Shown here: positions 22,632-32,335 of the stretch, piece after piece
Numbering within the stretch: the stretch's first letter is position 1
Layout of the letters: each line of letters begins with the position of its first letter
Source: Phialocephala subalpina
Lineage: Eukaryota; Ascomycota; Leotiomycetes; Helotiales; Mollisiaceae
DNA: 64,000 bases
Reading direction: 5' to 3'
Assembly (NCBI GenBank): GCA_900073065.1
Contig: FJOG01000033.1
Span: forward strand, 14,916-78,915
Notes under the pieces: model-generated
Told to the model about the DNA's origin: nothing
Databases searched by the model: none
What the model saw: the letters and a program-made list of their open reading frames with translations, nothing else
Made by a program: the position numbers and the translations under genes

Positions 22632-24131
22632 ATGCTGTCCATCAACTACCTTCTTTGTCTTTGCTTCCTCATTGCTAGCATCTGCGCTCAAAGTATCAAT
22701 CTCGAGAGGTCTTTGCCACGCCTATACCATCGCAATGAATCATCAGCCCAGATCGTGACCTACCCCAAGCCAGCTTCACTGGGGAACAACACCTCATTTT
22801 CCGTCAAAGTTCGTTCTCCCAAAGGGAATTGGACCTCTCTTGATGCCTATCTTGTCAATCTCAGCTTGATCAACACCACCACTGGATCCAGCGCAACACA
22901 AAAGTCGTCCATGGCATACTTCGACTTTGGCGGAACGGTCGAAGTCTCTGTTACCTACAACACCGCTCCCGTCACCACAGCTGTTATTCGACCATACTCG
23001 TACGGACTGCTTCCCCAGATCTCTGGCAACAATACTGTGACTTTCACTCTCGATAGACCTCGAAACATCATTCTTCAAGTCAATGATAATATCTTCGACT
23101 GTCTCCATCTGTTGAGCAGCACAATCGAAATCGACAATCCATCAGAGAACTCGACAGATGTGATTTACTTTGGGCCTGGAGTGCACAACATTGCTGGAAA
23201 CATGCTACAGGTACCAAGTGGCAAGACGGTTTACATTGCTGGAGGAGGTGTCCTCACTGCTACTCTCAACTTCTCTGGAGTCCATGATGCGGGGTTGAGG
23301 GGTCGAGGAATTCTTCAAACCACGTCAGGAGGCGCCATCGTGGTCGAGTACTCTCAAAACATCACGATCGATGGTGCGATCACTGTTCTCAACCCAAATG
23401 GGTATGCCATCAGCTCAGGAGAGGTCAATGGATTTACTATCCAAGGACTTCGAGCATTCAGCAACAAAGGCAATGGAGACGGAATCGATCTATTCTGCTG
23501 TCAAAACGCTGTGATAGACAGCGTTTTCATGCGCAACTCCGACGACTGCATTGCTCTTTACAACCACCGATGGAATTACTATGGCAACTCGAGCAATATC
23601 ACAATCCAAAATTCAAGTCTCTGGGCTGACGTCGCGCACCCCATCAATATCGGTACTCATGGGAACACGGACGATCCAGAAACCATGGACAGAGTCACCA
23701 TCACGAACATCGATATCCTCGACCACAGAGAGCCGCAAATGCTGTACCAAGGTACCATCGCAATCAACCCTGGGGACAGTAACATGATCCAAAATGTCCA
23801 CATTGAGAACATTAGAGTCGAGGACTTCAGGGAGGGTCAACTGGTCAACATGCGTGTGATGTTCAACACCATGTACAACACTTCACCCGGGCGGGGCATC
23901 GCAAATGTGACCATCAAAGACATGGTCTACAACGGCACGCATGCGAACCCTTCCATCTTGGAAGGGTACGACAGCGATAGGAGTATCGACTTCATTACGT
24001 TCGAGAACTTGGTTATCAACGGGAAGCAGATCGCGGATACTATGAAGAAACCAGCGTGGTATGAGACGTCCGACTTCGTGCCCATGTTTGCGAACGACCA
24101 CACGAACAATTTGACATTCCTGATTACTTGA
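22632..24131 (+). CDS. GH28-like right-handed beta-helix enzyme, secreted
   Basis: An intronless 499-aa secreted protein. The start was set at 22632 because MLSINYLLCLCFLIASICAQ is a good signal peptide. Residues about 30-150 form an Ig/beta-sandwich-like N-terminal domain (SFSVKVRSPKGNW, RPYSYGLLPQ). The beta-helix follows with GKTVYIAGGGVLTATL and GRGIL. The active-site region corresponds to GH28 in a modified form: NGDGIDLF for NTDG, NSDDCIAL for the DD motif, and DVAHPINIG where GHG is normal. The three Asp and the His are kept, but the Gly flanks of the His are not. It is probably an exo-acting pectinase-related enzyme of an unusual GH28 branch; GH49-like relatives are an alternative. 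Many N-glycosylation sites are present. Confidence 0.8.
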   Translation: MLSINYLLCLCFLIASICAQSINLERSLPRLYHRNESSAQIVTYPKPASLGNNTSFSVKVRSPKGNWTSLDAYLVNLSLINTTTGSSATQKSSMAYFDFGGTVEVSVTYNTAPVTTAVIRPYSYGLLPQISGNNTVTFTLDRPRNIILQVNDNIFDCLHLLSSTIEIDNPSENSTDVIYFGPGVHNIAGNMLQVPSGKTVYIAGGGVLTATLNFSGVHDAGLRGRGILQTTSGGAIVVEYSQNITIDGAITVLNPNGYAISSGEVNGFTIQGLRAFSNKGNGDGIDLFCCQNAVIDSVFMRNSDDCIALYNHRWNYYGNSSNITIQNSSLWADVAHPINIGTHGNTDDPETMDRVTITNIDILDHREPQMLYQGTIAINPGDSNMIQNVHIENIRVEDFREGQLVNMRVMFNTMYNTSPGRGIANVTIKDMVYNGTHANPSILEGYDSDRSIDFITFENLVINGKQIADTMKKPAWYETSDFVPMFANDHTNNLTFLIT

Positions 24132-24574
24132 GCGGACATGCGAGAGGGTGGAGGGGGGAAACGGAAGAGGAGGTTCTGGAATGCAGAACTCTGTTTGCAG
24201 ATACATAGAAATGGAAAGGCAGTCGAGCAGTGGAATAGCAGGAGAACAGCAGCAGGCAAAACTTGGTTTCAGACACGGATTGTGCAACTCGTGAACGTGA
24301 CATAAGCTAGCGACAAAGCCCCGTTCCCAGTTCGGTACATTTTCCTACAACTTTTGCGCCTTGTTTCAAGTAACGCCTTGTCGCCGTTGAAAAGGAAAGA
24401 ATGAGGGGCTCTGAAGCTTAAATTATAGGCGGAGTAGGGACAGATTGATAGCGATCATGAACTAAAGCGACACCTCAGAGTCTAACAACCCTCCAAATCT
24501 AAATAAGTAATACGCGCTAGCCCAGATATTGCCCTGGTGTTATACGTACTGTATTCTTGCAATTGAAATCGCAT
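24132..24574. other. Intergenic, nothing recognised
   Basis: A 443-bp spacer between two converging genes and the right border of the carbohydrate cluster. Two ORFs (23883-24287, 23927-24259, minus) are antisense shadows of the GH28-like gene. Confidence 0.5.
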
Positions 24575-25432
24575 TCAGAACTTCAGAAGCCCTTTTTTTG
24601 TGGGGCTTTCTTTCGGTCTCCTCGCGCCTCGAATGTTGACAGAATCACCAATTTCCAGATTCTTGACATATTCCCAAACAGCATCTTGCTTGACCGGCTC
24701 GTTCTCAACCTCGATCCTCAAGTCGCCTGCACTGTCCTGAGCTCTAACATCCAATGCTGCATAAAACCTTTTTGTCCCGTTTGGACCTCCGACGTCAACT
24801 CCCCAACTTCCTCTCTTTGAGTAGCGCTTGTAAGGATCTCCAGCCATTAGGCCCTCCCTGAGCTTCGAAGGATTTCCAGCCATTAGGTCCTCCCTGAGCT
24901 TCGACCATTCTTGTGGCCTTAGCGTCAGGATAGAAAACGCAGGCGAATCCTCCTCGATTCCAACGACTGTGAAGACTGTGATGGGAAAGTCTAAAAATAC
25001 GATCAAAGGCTGTTTGAAAGCACTTGCGGGTTCCATTTCTTCTGCGACCCGGATTATAGAGATATTTTTAAGATCTGCAAGCTCGGTGCCGGCGAAAAAT
25101 TCATCAATTGGATAATGTATTGATTCCCTGAGAGGGTGGGCATCGAGGACCACGATGAAAGCAAGGGTCAACAGCAGAGCTTTAACATGGGAAAATCGAA
25201 ATCTGAAGTGTTCTTTCGGTGGATCAGATCTCTCCCGTGATGCCCGATTGAGTGGGTGATGAACCGAGAAAGCTCGTCCTGACTGGAAAGATGAAAGAGT
25301 CCCAGTAGCAGGTGAGGTACGTTGTAATTTCGCGACGAACGTTTGACGTTGGAATTCTAGGGTACATTCAGGGACAAAGATTGTCCCCTTGACCGCCTGA
25401 AGATCTCTCACTATCGCACGTGTCTTCCACAT
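24575..25432 (-). CDS. Hypothetical protein with one membrane helix and a 12-residue tandem repeat
   Basis: Not recognised. A 285-aa ORF from the ATG at 25432 (MWKTRAIVRDLQ). A basic N-terminal third (residues about 1-75) is followed by one hydrophobic segment (VKALLLTLAFIVVLDA), then a soluble region. Two adjacent copies of a 12-residue unit, KLREDLMAGNPS and KLREGLMAGDPY, come from a 36-bp DNA duplication at 24832-24903. The C-terminus is basic. The Arg-rich N-terminus ahead of a single helix could be a mitochondrial presequence plus inner-membrane anchor, but that is speculative. Confidence 0.5.
   Translation of the reverse strand: MWKTRAIVRDLQAVKGTIFVPECTLEFQRQTFVAKLQRTSPATGTLSSFQSGRAFSVHHPLNRASRERSDPPKEHFRFRFSHVKALLLTLAFIVVLDAHPLRESIHYPIDEFFAGTELADLKNISIIRVAEEMEPASAFKQPLIVFLDFPITVFTVVGIEEDSPAFSILTLRPQEWSKLREDLMAGNPSKLREGLMAGDPYKRYSKRGSWGVDVGGPNGTKRFYAALDVRAQDSAGDLRIEVENEPVKQDAVWEYVKNLEIGDSVNIRGARRPKESPTKKGLLKF
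24832..24903. repeat. 36-bp tandem duplication inside an ORF
   Basis: Two 36-bp copies with two visible base differences in the body, in frame, adding 12 residues to the hypothetical protein. Confidence 0.8.
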
Positions 25433-25990
25433 CGCGTGATCCAGGTAGTACACGTCGTTGAGGGCAGATGTTCCCTGACCCTTGCTATGTAACTCGTAAG
25501 TCAGAACAGGACTTCAAAGTTTAGATTTGTGGATGAACGTACCTGAGCGCTGAGATCCCGGAGCTGGGAATGCTAAGAAAGGAGTCGAATTGAGACGAAC
25601 GCGGTCGTGTTTATGAGGAAACCCCTTCACAGCTTGTGGCTTGTAGCTGAAAAAAAGATGTCGGGGCCCGTGATGACCCGGGTGGTGTCACTGGAATTCG
25701 ATTGAATTCGATTTCACACTTTAAGGGATTTGATATACTTTGTCATTACTTCGTCCAACATGACTCCTTTTGTGACAAGATACTCGAGAGTGACAGCTCC
25801 GGCATGTTGGGCGTAGCTGCCTCCGGTTGCTGATTTGCTCGCTTAAGGGTGATGAAAAAGGGGACGGGGTCAGGGCTGTCCAATACCTGCGAGGCAGCTC
25901 AGAAAGTCTTTGTTATTGAAACATTCAGCAGTCCGAATAGAGAAGTAACAAACACGAGACATCCCTTGCTTCCACAAATCTAGAAGTCAA
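25433..25990. other. Intergenic, nothing recognised
   Basis: A 558-bp spacer upstream of the minus-strand hypothetical gene. No conserved frame or repeat was seen. Confidence 0.4.
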
Positions 25991-26296
25991 ATGTGTAGCC
26001 TCGACCCCTCTCAAGCATTGGATAGCATAGCAAGCCCAACATGCAGCAATGTAAGATCTTACAAACAAACCGTTCGTCACGATGTCGTTCAAGATCCGTC
26101 GGCGGAAATCCAATCCAATGGATTCGGCCGGATAGGCCTTCTTCTCTGGCTCGTCCTACGCATTGGCATACCAATTGTAGTATCTTACATACTAAACACG
26201 CTCATTGTTAAACCAATGTGCAAGCGAGAGCTAGAGTATCGAGAAAAGACACAAAGTTTCGAAGATCCAAGATATGTCGAAGATCGACTGAGATAG
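25991..26296 (+). CDS. Hypothetical small membrane protein
   Basis: A 101-aa ORF, not recognised. A polar N-terminus precedes one clear membrane helix (IGLLLWLVLRIGIPIVVSYIL, about residues 48-68), followed by a charged tail (CKRELEYREKTQSFEDPRY). This is the layout of the other short membrane proteins between 27 and 29.4 kb, which suggests one locus of small membrane proteins. Downstream to about 27.0 kb lie more short frames (26425-26631, 26783-26974) with protein-like composition that may be further exons or decayed copies. Confidence 0.4.
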   Translation: MCSLDPSQALDSIASPTCSNVRSYKQTVRHDVVQDPSAEIQSNGFGRIGLLLWLVLRIGIPIVVSYILNTLIVKPMCKRELEYREKTQSFEDPRYVEDRLR

Positions 26297-27098
26297 TTGA
26301 ATGATGCTGCGTTTCCATGTTCTCCCTTCCTGCAGCAACAAAAACATCCCCGACGGCAAATCTAATCACAATTTCCAAGCTTCCAGGTCACAAGCAATAC
26401 CAAGAGGATCGAGAAGAGAGCAAAATGTCTGGACTCGCAAAAATTATCGAGAATCTACTGAAATGGTTGAATGTGCCCATAAATCCTTTTCACCGTCTTC
26501 CTCCTCCAGCAAAGTCACCCTCAGCAGAGAATCACATCACAGTCTCCACTGTACTTGAAGCTAGGACACCATGTGCGATTATGTGCCCAGAAATCAGCTC
26601 AAGTTCGACAGCGGTACCCCAGCTTCCATAACCTTGCTCGAAGATATATTGCATGGCAAAGCAAGCAGAAAGACAAGGCGAAGATCCTAGACTGTGACGA
26701 GGCTGGAATGGAGAGAAGGAAATTCGAATTATGCTGCAGCTTGGACACAACACTAAAGTAAAGGAAGCAGTGACTGGCTGAGTTGGAGATTAAGTTGAAA
26801 TGGATGGAGGAAGGAAGTACGAAGATGGAGGCGCAGCATTTGTGTGATATCGAAAGGCAGGAGATTGGTAAGGCCGAAACGAAGTTCGTTCATGATGGTG
26901 TGGGAGAGGGAGTTGTATTTGATTGCAGAAGTTTCGGAGGAACAACAACTAGGCTACCGGAGAGTCCTGCCTAGGAGTGATAAAACTCTCATACCACAAG
27001 TCCGCAACCTCCTCCTCAAGATCGCTCTCTGCTTCTGTTTCTGTCTCTGAGTCTTCCCCAGACTTTCTATTATCCGGGCTGTACGCACACTCCTCATA
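26297..27098. other. Unresolved region with short protein-like frames
   Basis: Several plus-strand frames look coding in composition: MSGLAKIIENLLKWLNVP at 26425, LTLLEDILHGKASRK-like about 26630, and LKWMEEGSTKMEAQHLCD about 26800. I could not join them with GT-AG introns. The stretches around 26290-26400 and 26450-26560 resemble each other, suggesting an old tandem duplication. Confidence 0.35.
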
Positions 27099-27374
27099 TT
27101 AGTTCAGCGCGGGCATCCTGATCCTTTGAACGGTAGTTTCCCGGTACACCTCGATCACATCATCGTCCATCTGTGTTTCCTTTTCCGTCTCGTACTCGGG
27201 ATCCTCTTCATCCTCAGCTGGCGGCTCATAGTCGTCATCCTCAACATCCCAGCCTGCGAATGCTGCGTAATTAAACACCTGTTCTTCCTTATAAGGTCCC
27301 CACTCTTTCGCGTCTTTTACTCCATACACCTGGTATTGCTGCGGCTCTTCGCAGGACATTTGATGTTCGCCCAC
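27099..27374 (-). CDS. Hypothetical small acidic protein
   Basis: A 91-aa ORF, not recognised. It is strongly acidic in the middle (DVEDDDYEPPAEDEEDPEYE), with no signal peptide or membrane helix. The low-complexity acidic tract makes chance conservation possible. It lies just downstream of a 72-aa membrane-protein ORF on the same strand. Confidence 0.4.
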   Translation of the reverse strand: MGEHQMSCEEPQQYQVYGVKDAKEWGPYKEEQVFNYAAFAGWDVEDDDYEPPAEDEEDPEYETEKETQMDDDVIEVYRETTVQRIRMPALN

Positions 27375-27438
27375 TTTCTTAAAATTATGATTTGACGAGG
27401 AAGACTCTGTCGCGGCAATGGCAGAGAGGAAGCATAGC

Positions 27439-27657
27439 CTAATCGCAAGTGGAAGCTGTCACTGCCACAATTGCTTGAACTTTCCAATCTCCTTCAGCCT
27501 CGAGAGAAAGGGCCATGGTTATAGCGACTGCAACTACACAAACGCCAAGGAGCATAGATACGAAGATTTCATACCATGATAGCTGTGAAGACTCTGAAGA
27601 GGATTTCGAGGGAGGGATTGGTGAAGTCGAAACCTTTTTGCTTTCGCTGCCAGCCAT
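27439..27657 (-). CDS. Hypothetical small membrane protein
   Basis: A 72-aa ORF, not recognised. A Ser/Pro-rich N-terminus (MAGSESKKVSTSPIPPS) precedes one membrane helix (EIFVSMLLGVCVVAVAITMA). It belongs with the neighbouring short membrane-protein ORFs by layout, not by clear sequence identity. Confidence 0.4.
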   Translation of the reverse strand: MAGSESKKVSTSPIPPSKSSSESSQLSWYEIFVSMLLGVCVVAVAITMALSLEAEGDWKVQAIVAVTASTCD

Positions 27658-28026
27658 GTTCCGATGTTTGGTAGGGTAGGAGCATGAGATATTTCAGTGA
27701 AGAATTCCCCTTATAATTTCGTGAGGTGGATAGTTTGAATTTAAATTTAAGACTGGGCGGGAGGCGGGCCGCCCGGAGCATGATCGGGTTCGACCATTCA
27801 AACCTTTTCTGGCAAGGTTACTGTAGCTACCGACCCCAGTCCAAATCCAGATCAATAAAGCTGTGGCCTATGAAGTCACCGTCGGGTCATAGACACGGTG
27901 GAAATAATTGCCCAGCCGAATGTTGCTGTATCGGTTCCTGAATATCGGAAACCTTGATGAATCCTCGAGATCACCCCTCCCTAACCTAACTGCCATCCTT
28001 CGAATTGTAATATCGTCTACACCCCT

Positions 28027-28359
28027 TCACTCGCCGTCGAAGAATTCTTTCTCCCCCTCCCAACCTTCTCCAAACTCAATCATCGGAGTTCCTTCCTCGT
28101 CGGAACATTGATTTCGATTCAATGACATGTACAGTATCCAAAACGAAAAGGGTACGACGATGCTAACATAACCAATAACAACTGCTTCTCCTCGCGACCC
28201 ATCGATGCTGTTCATGTAAGAAAAGAGATAGATGAACATGACGGCAAGTATGAATTTTACGAGGAAGAATATAGCGAGCTTGGTGAGCTTTCCGTACCCT
28301 ATCGAAGCAGGTGGACAGACAGGGGTGACCAAGGGTGTAGTTTCTGTGGGTTTATCCAT
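28027..28359 (-). CDS. Hypothetical small two-helix membrane protein
   Basis: A 110-aa ORF, not recognised. The N-terminus MDKPTETTPLVTPVCPP is followed by two hydrophobic helices (LAIFFLVKFILAVMFIYLF and VIGYVSIVVPFSFWILYM) and an acidic tail (EFGEGWEGEKEFFDGE). Clear alternation of hydrophobic and polar blocks supports a real protein. A frame upstream at about 28780-28900 (MEKPPNPSRHH, then FLTMFIFKF in another frame) looks like a related but broken copy. Confidence 0.5.
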   Translation of the reverse strand: MDKPTETTPLVTPVCPPASIGYGKLTKLAIFFLVKFILAVMFIYLFSYMNSIDGSRGEAVVIGYVSIVVPFSFWILYMSLNRNQCSDEEGTPMIEFGEGWEGEKEFFDGE

Positions 28360-28531
28360 GCTGAGTATTCGTGATCGGACTTTGCGATGGATGGAAGATG
28401 TTCCTTTCGAGATGTGGAGAGGTTTTGTTGAAGGTCTCTGGACCGTGAAGTCATCGCCAGGCCATCGATGACGGTGATGATAGCGAGCTAAGCCGAATTA
28501 AGAACACGAACGAACTTCCGTCAGAACTCCC

Positions 28532-28900
28532 TCATTCCTTCCCCCGAATTCTTCTCTTTTGCCCTGTAGTGATCGTGTACTTCGCTGCTACTGTATATGT
28601 CCTTATCGTTCCCTCTTCTCTTCTTCTTCTCTTCTTCTCTTCACCGATCAAGCCGATCCATCCCAACCATGCAGCCATATAAAACAAAACGTCGTACGTC
28701 AATATACCTAGGATGATCACTTTCCAGTGAACAGACTCTCCAGCCTCCCTAAAGCAGATGTACTCGAGTAAGGACGCCAAAGAAACTTGAAAATGAACAT
28801 GGTCAGGAAGACCACCAGTTTGTCGAAGTTGTAGCTCTTGATTTAGATGGGTGCATGTTGTGATGCCTTGATGGGTTCGGGGGTTTCTCCATGTTAGATG
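28532..28900 (-). pseudogene. Possible broken relative of the small membrane proteins
   Basis: A start-like MEKPPNPSRHH near 28893 is followed, after a frame change, by LVVFLTMFIFKFLW and then by the frame ending at 28532 with the helix VIILGILTYDVLFYMAAWLGW and a basic tail (EEKKRRRREEG). No intron I could find joins the frames. This could be a spliced gene or a decayed copy. Confidence 0.3.
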
Positions 28901-29450
28901 CTTGATTGCAGGTTTGATGTTGGATGTTGGATGAAAGAGGAATCGTTGTGTCTTTGAAAGTTATAGATAAGTGAGGTTCGAAGTCGTGATCTCATCGGCT
29001 GGTAAGTCGTTTGGTGATGATGATGATCTTGCCCGTGATGATAATCAATCTTCAACGAGACGCCCCTCCTCTGAATCTGCACACTCGATCTCTTCCCTCT
29101 CGCTCTCGCCATCGCCCAGGAATTCCTCGTATTTTCGATGTGTGCCATCTTTCATAAAGAAGACTTGACGACTTGGGAAGCTGGGGTTTAAGCGAGTGAA
29201 TCCAAGAGGTGAACAAGGAAGTTAGCCAAAACGGAGATCAAGAAGGCCTTTCCAAGAGTAGCAGGGTCAGACTGCCATCCCTCAATAGATTTTGTAGGTC
29301 CCTCCATGCCGCTGAGCCGAATTGAAGGTGATGTTGGAAGAACTGTTTGCTGTTTCTGTCCAGCGAATGTTTCTGGACAATGAAGTCACACCCGCAAGCG
29401 TCCCCCAAGCAAGTCCTCGCTCCTGCCCGCCTACCTAGACAGTTTGCCCG

Positions 29451-30739
29451 CTACCTACCCACCCTAACAAGAACCCTCAACTCCACATCCGCCTCATCAA
29501 ACGTACCTGCAACATCAAGAGGCAAATCCCACTCCTCGACCCAAAGTTTCATCCCCGCGCCCTTAATTGTTTCTCTCAACTCAATCTCCCTCAAGAACGG
29601 AAAATATTCGCTCTTATGCTCAGCCAGCTCGGTGATCCATTGATATGAAGACGGATCGATTTCATTGTCGATGAAGCGCTGTCTTCCCTTATTGTTCCTG
29701 TCTGGATAGTGAGGGTACAAGTGATAGAAAATTCCCGTTCCGAAGCCGAATGAGAGCTGCATAGTTGAGATATGTCAGCTGTGAGATCTGTGACAGAGGC
29801 AGTGGATTAAGAGAGGCGGACCTGTAGATTTTCAAGAGACCTCGGGAAAAGCGTATGCAGCCCATCCCTAGAAACCTTCCCACCTAATTCCGCAACAAAC
29901 AGCTCAGCTCTAGCAACCAAAGACTTCAAAGCCACGAATCCACTGAGATCAAGTCTAGATTGATCATGTTCTAAACCAATATTTGTATGAATACATAGAT
30001 TCAGATGCGTCAACTTATCAAAATCCAACAAGACAGGTTCTATACATCTCGCTGGAGAAAACCAGCGTCGGATTCCATTGTCGGTTGATAGTCGGAAGGG
30101 GAGGATGCAGGAAAAGGCTGTGAGGGAGCGGCAGTGCTTGAAGATCTCAGAGACGAGTTGCGAGTTTACATCGCAACAGGAGAGGTCTAGCTCTAGAAAG
30201 TTGGTCCTGGGGTTGGAAATCGAAGTGATAGAAGGCTTTGAGAATAGTGACTTGCTTGGCGATCGAAGTTTGAGGCGGCGGAGGCGGGGTAGACAGATAA
30301 GTTCGAAAATTTTGTCGGCATCGGGAGAAGGGTCATATATCTCGATATTCCGAAGCGTGTTCCTTAATTTCAGATCTCTAGATAGTAATGTTGAGAGTAA
30401 AAGAGGCGTCATATTTGTGTTTGCCTTCAGTGCCTGTAAGTTTGGCAGGTGTTGGAGGAATGCATGGAGGTCAAGATGAGGTTCTCCTTGGTGAGAATGA
30501 CCGGAGGTTCGAAAGATCAAGGTTTGTACTAGATGGCCATATCCTGGATTTTCGTGCAATGTTCTCTTGAGTAATTGTAGTTGAGGGGAGCCGAGTTTAA
30601 TTTCGAGATGATTAGGGCGCTTTGCGATAGCGTACAGAGCTCGACATGTTAGTGCGAGATGAACGACATCTATTCGTCTCGAACTTAAAAGATAGACGAT
30701 AATTCTCAGGACGTCTTCGTCCAATTCATAAACTAACAT
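29451..30739 (-). CDS. F-box-like protein with leucine-rich repeats, copy 1
   Basis: A probable substrate-recognition protein of SCF ubiquitin ligases. Two exons (29822-30739, 29451-29756) give 407 aa. The start is MLVYELDEDVLRIIVYLL. The N-terminal 45 residues fit an F-box (LDEDVLRIIVYLLSS, HLALTCRALYAIAKRP). Irregular leucine-rich units follow (LPNLQALKAN, LPRLRRLKLRS, FLELDLSCCD), and the C-terminal end has GFGTGIFYHLYP and WITELAEHKSEYFPFLREIELRE. The adjacent gene at 30997-32335 has the same exon layout and homologous ends, so these are tandem paralogues. Such families expand in filamentous fungi; the target is unknown. Confidence 0.75.
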
Positions 30740-30883
30740 CTCAACCAGAAAACAGTACCTAAGCAATCTTTAACTGAATGCACCTGAAGTTGTGGGGCTC
30801 GAGTATATATGTATGACACAAACGTGACTCACCCGCTAAATCTCAAACTGCGCCCCATTCCAACATCTTAGCGAATGAACCTT

Positions 30884-30990
30884 TACTTCGTATCCGGGGT
30901 GTATCTTCCGCCAAGCTTCAGGGGGTTTATATAGCGACACTGCAAAAAACTACCCCTGTCTTTTAGAAGATACACCCCGGGTACGAAGTA
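30884..30990. mobile_element. 107-bp MITE-like element with about 24-bp inverted repeats
   Basis: The left end TACTTCGTATCCGGGGTGTA is matched in inverse orientation at the right end, where it reads TACTTCGTACCCGGGGTGTA, one difference in this part. The inverted repeat continues through TCTT. Both outer ends carry TA, the target of Tc1/mariner-type elements. The interior is about 60 bp and non-coding. Confidence 0.65.
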
Positions 30991-30996
30991 TTATAT

Positions 30997-32335
30997 TCAC
31001 CTCGGATGCATCCTGGGTATCCAAGGCTGCAGCTTCTCATCATCCCTAATCCAAATTTCCAGCTCAACGCCCGCCTTCTCAAACGCCCACCTCTCTTCCA
31101 CAGCCCTCCAATGCGGCCTTGCCACCTCTTTCAAAATTTCTCTCAACTCTACCCTCCTCAACCCCGGAAAACAAGCCTCCTTATTCTCTACTATCTCAGT
31201 AATCCATCTCGACATTGATTCATCTGGCCCTTGTTCTAGAAAACGCTTTCTAGTATCTTCGTCGATACGACGATGAGATACGTTGTAGAAGATGCCTGTG
31301 TTGGCTCCGAATAGCAGCTGTGAGGATTTCTGATTAGCTGACTGAATTACCAAAGTAGTGAAGGGGTGGGAATGAATGGCGTACTGTGAAAGATTCGATA
31401 TTCCTTGGCAAAAGGCGATATAACCCATCCCTCGCGACATTACTCCCCACAGGAGCAATAAACAGATCTGCGCTCGCTGTGAGATTTGTGAGATTGACGA
31501 AACTGCTAAGGTCAAGTCTCGACCCATCGTGGACCACTCCGTTGAGACCGTTGGTGAAAAGGCTCAAATTGACTAAGGTTCGAGGGGCATGAAGTAGGGT
31601 AGTCAGAAGTCGTTCTGGGGAGTTGTAGTGTCGAGGTCGTGGATAGAAAGGATGAAGCCATGGTCCTTGTGCCGGCGCCTGCGTGACGAGTGGAAGAGCG
31701 ATGTTGCATTCCAGTGTCTCTAGTTTCGGACAGTGGATTAGGATTTCCTCGAGTAGGTCTGGTTGGAGATAGCTGTCGGAGCCTAGATCGAACATTCTCA
31801 GATGACGCAATGGGAAGAGTTGATCTGGTGTTGGATCTAGTGATGAGAACGCAATCTCTCTACGCGATGAGATTTCCAAATATCGCAATCTCGGAAGAGC
31901 GAAGAGTGCCCATAGGTCGTTGACTGTAAGTGTTGAATCCGTAACGTGTAAATGCCTCAAATTGTTTCTTAGGGAGAGAGCATCGGAGAGCAAGACAGGC
32001 ATGAAATGCGGTTTAACATCGGCGTCCAAGGTAAGGCTTTGTAAATTAGGCATTCGCCGGAAGAACTCGAACACTGTGTATCGAGAGATGGTTCGTTTTC
32101 CATTTATCTTGAGATATAGAGAACGTGCTCGATGGCCGAAAGTTGGATCTTCGATACATGATCTGGTAAGAGCTAGGCGAGTTGATGGGCTCGTAATAGA
32201 AACATGTTCAGGCCGTCTCGCTGCAGCGCAGAGAGCATGGCATGTCAGAGCAAGATTGACGACGTCTTTCCGATCAGAACTAAGTAGCGAGACAACGATG
32301 CCAAGAACATCTTCGTCGAGATCGTGAAGTAGCAT
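30997..32335 (-). CDS. F-box-like protein with leucine-rich repeats, copy 2
   Basis: Paralogue of the gene at 29451-30739. Two exons (31385-32335, 30997-31317) give 423 aa. The N-terminus MLLHDLDEDVLGIVVSLLSS with NLALTCHALCAAARRPEH matches copy 1 closely and fits an F-box. Leucine-rich units are visible (MPNLQSLTLDAD, LPRLRYLEISSR, CPKLETLECNI). The C-terminal exon has LLFGANTGIFYNV and WITEIVENKEACFPGLRRVELRE, the same order as copy 1. The conserved intron position shows a duplication of the whole gene. A small inverted-repeat element separates the two. Confidence 0.75.

Noticed and set aside
28610..28645. CTTCTT-rich repeat as a functional element
   Set aside because: Ordinary microsatellite encoding a Glu/Arg run on the minus strand.
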